Assembly (NCBI GenBank): GCA_938004115.1
Contig: CALKWS010000160.1
Span: forward strand, 1-13,050
Direction of reading: 5' to 3'
Source of the DNA: an uncultured Ruaniaceae bacterium
Lineage (GTDB): Bacteria > Actinomycetota > Actinomycetes > Actinomycetales > Beutenbergiaceae
Length of the DNA: 13,050 nt
Shown here: one piece after another, positions 12,773-13,050 of the stretch
Layout: each line of letters starts with the position of its first letter
Numbering within the stretch: position 1 is the first letter of the stretch
Translations under genes and position numbers: made by a program
The notes under the pieces: generated by a model
Told to the model about the DNA's origin: nothing
The model's input: only the letters and a program-made list of their open reading frames with translations
The model's database searches: none

Positions 12773-13050
12773 ATGTCTTTACTCGCAAAACTGCCCGAGG
12801 CCGAGCGGTTGCAGTGGAAACTCGCCTTGCTCCAGCACCGGCCGGCAGACCTGCCCGGGCGGCACATGGCCAACGTCGCGCTGGGTTACATGGCGCAGCA
12901 GACCCTGGGCGGGGACCTGGTCATGCCCGCGCACTGGGAGCAGGCGGTGCTGGCCTGGCGCCGGCGCGGCTTCACCCCCGCGTCCTTCCTGGTGCTGCAC
13001 CAGGCGGTCGATGAACTGGCCCGGCTCGGCTACCAGATGCCCGTGCCTCC
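12773..13050 (+). CDS. Unrecognised protein controlled by the SAM-IV riboswitch (partial, 3' end outside the window)
   Basis: The frame from ATG 12773 is open to the window edge (92 complete codons). The start is supported by GAAAGGCGG 6-14 nt upstream. The protein begins MSLLAKLPEAERLQWKLALL and continues with a QHRPADLPGRHMANVALGYM stretch, then a helix-rich region with several Trp, Leu and Ala residues (HWEQAVLAWRRRGFTPASF, then LVLHQAVDELARLGYQMP). It has no signal peptide or membrane segment so far and looks all-helical. I do not recognise a family, and it is not an evident methionine or SAM enzyme (no metE, metX, metH or metK motif). Its place right after a SAM riboswitch suggests a role in, or repression by, methionine, SAM or sulfur metabolism. 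A longer protein or an operon with a known sulfur gene may follow beyond the window. Confidence 0.7.
   Translation, partial: MSLLAKLPEAERLQWKLALLQHRPADLPGRHMANVALGYMAQQTLGGDLVMPAHWEQAVLAWRRRGFTPASFLVLHQAVDELARLGYQMPVP

Overview
The window is GC-rich throughout, with codons ending mostly in G or C. It carries leuB next to ilvE, a stand-alone 3'-5' exonuclease/DNA polymerase A protein, YeiH, a DUF4870 protein and a SAM-IV riboswitch. Together these point to a chromosomal segment of a high-GC actinobacterium, perhaps in the Micrococcales, though the genus cannot be told from sequence alone. No rRNA, tRNA, CRISPR array, integrase or insertion sequence was seen. Most of the window reads as core or housekeeping chromosome.

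Layout. Positions 1-1607 (minus strand): a DUF4870 membrane protein followed 2 bp later by a YeiH-type transporter, probably one transcription unit. Positions 1719-2957 (plus): an unrecognised membrane protein with an N-terminal hexapeptide repeat, then a small ASCH-domain protein. Positions 3076-3498 (plus): remains of a TRAP transporter operon, in which the start of the binding protein DctP is joined to the end of the permease DctM, with an in-frame stop at the end of the joined reading frame. Positions 3693-5901 (plus): leuB and ilvE, both for branched-chain amino acid synthesis. Positions 6090-7961 (minus): a family A polymerase-like protein, convergent with ilvE across a repeat-rich terminator region. 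Positions 8037-9569 (plus): glucose-6-phosphate dehydrogenase, divergent from the polymerase gene. Positions 9617-11805 (minus): an ABC ATPase and an FtsX-type permease overlapping by an ATGA. Positions 12002-12472 (minus): an SRPBCC-fold protein. Positions 12607-13050 (plus): a promoter-like hexamer, a SAM-IV riboswitch, a hairpin enclosing the ribosome-binding site, and the start of an unrecognised gene that runs off the window.

Three features cut across the genes. First, short tandem repeats of 17 to 53 bp occur at eight places, nearly all at gene ends or inside disordered protein tails. Second, the genes lacking a clear Shine-Dalgarno sequence tend to have a hexamer of the form (T/C)ANNNT ending exactly 6 nt before the start codon, as expected for leaderless transcripts. 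Third, the SAM-sensing RNA sits directly upstream of a gene that is not a recognisable methionine-pathway enzyme, which is the best candidate here for new biology.
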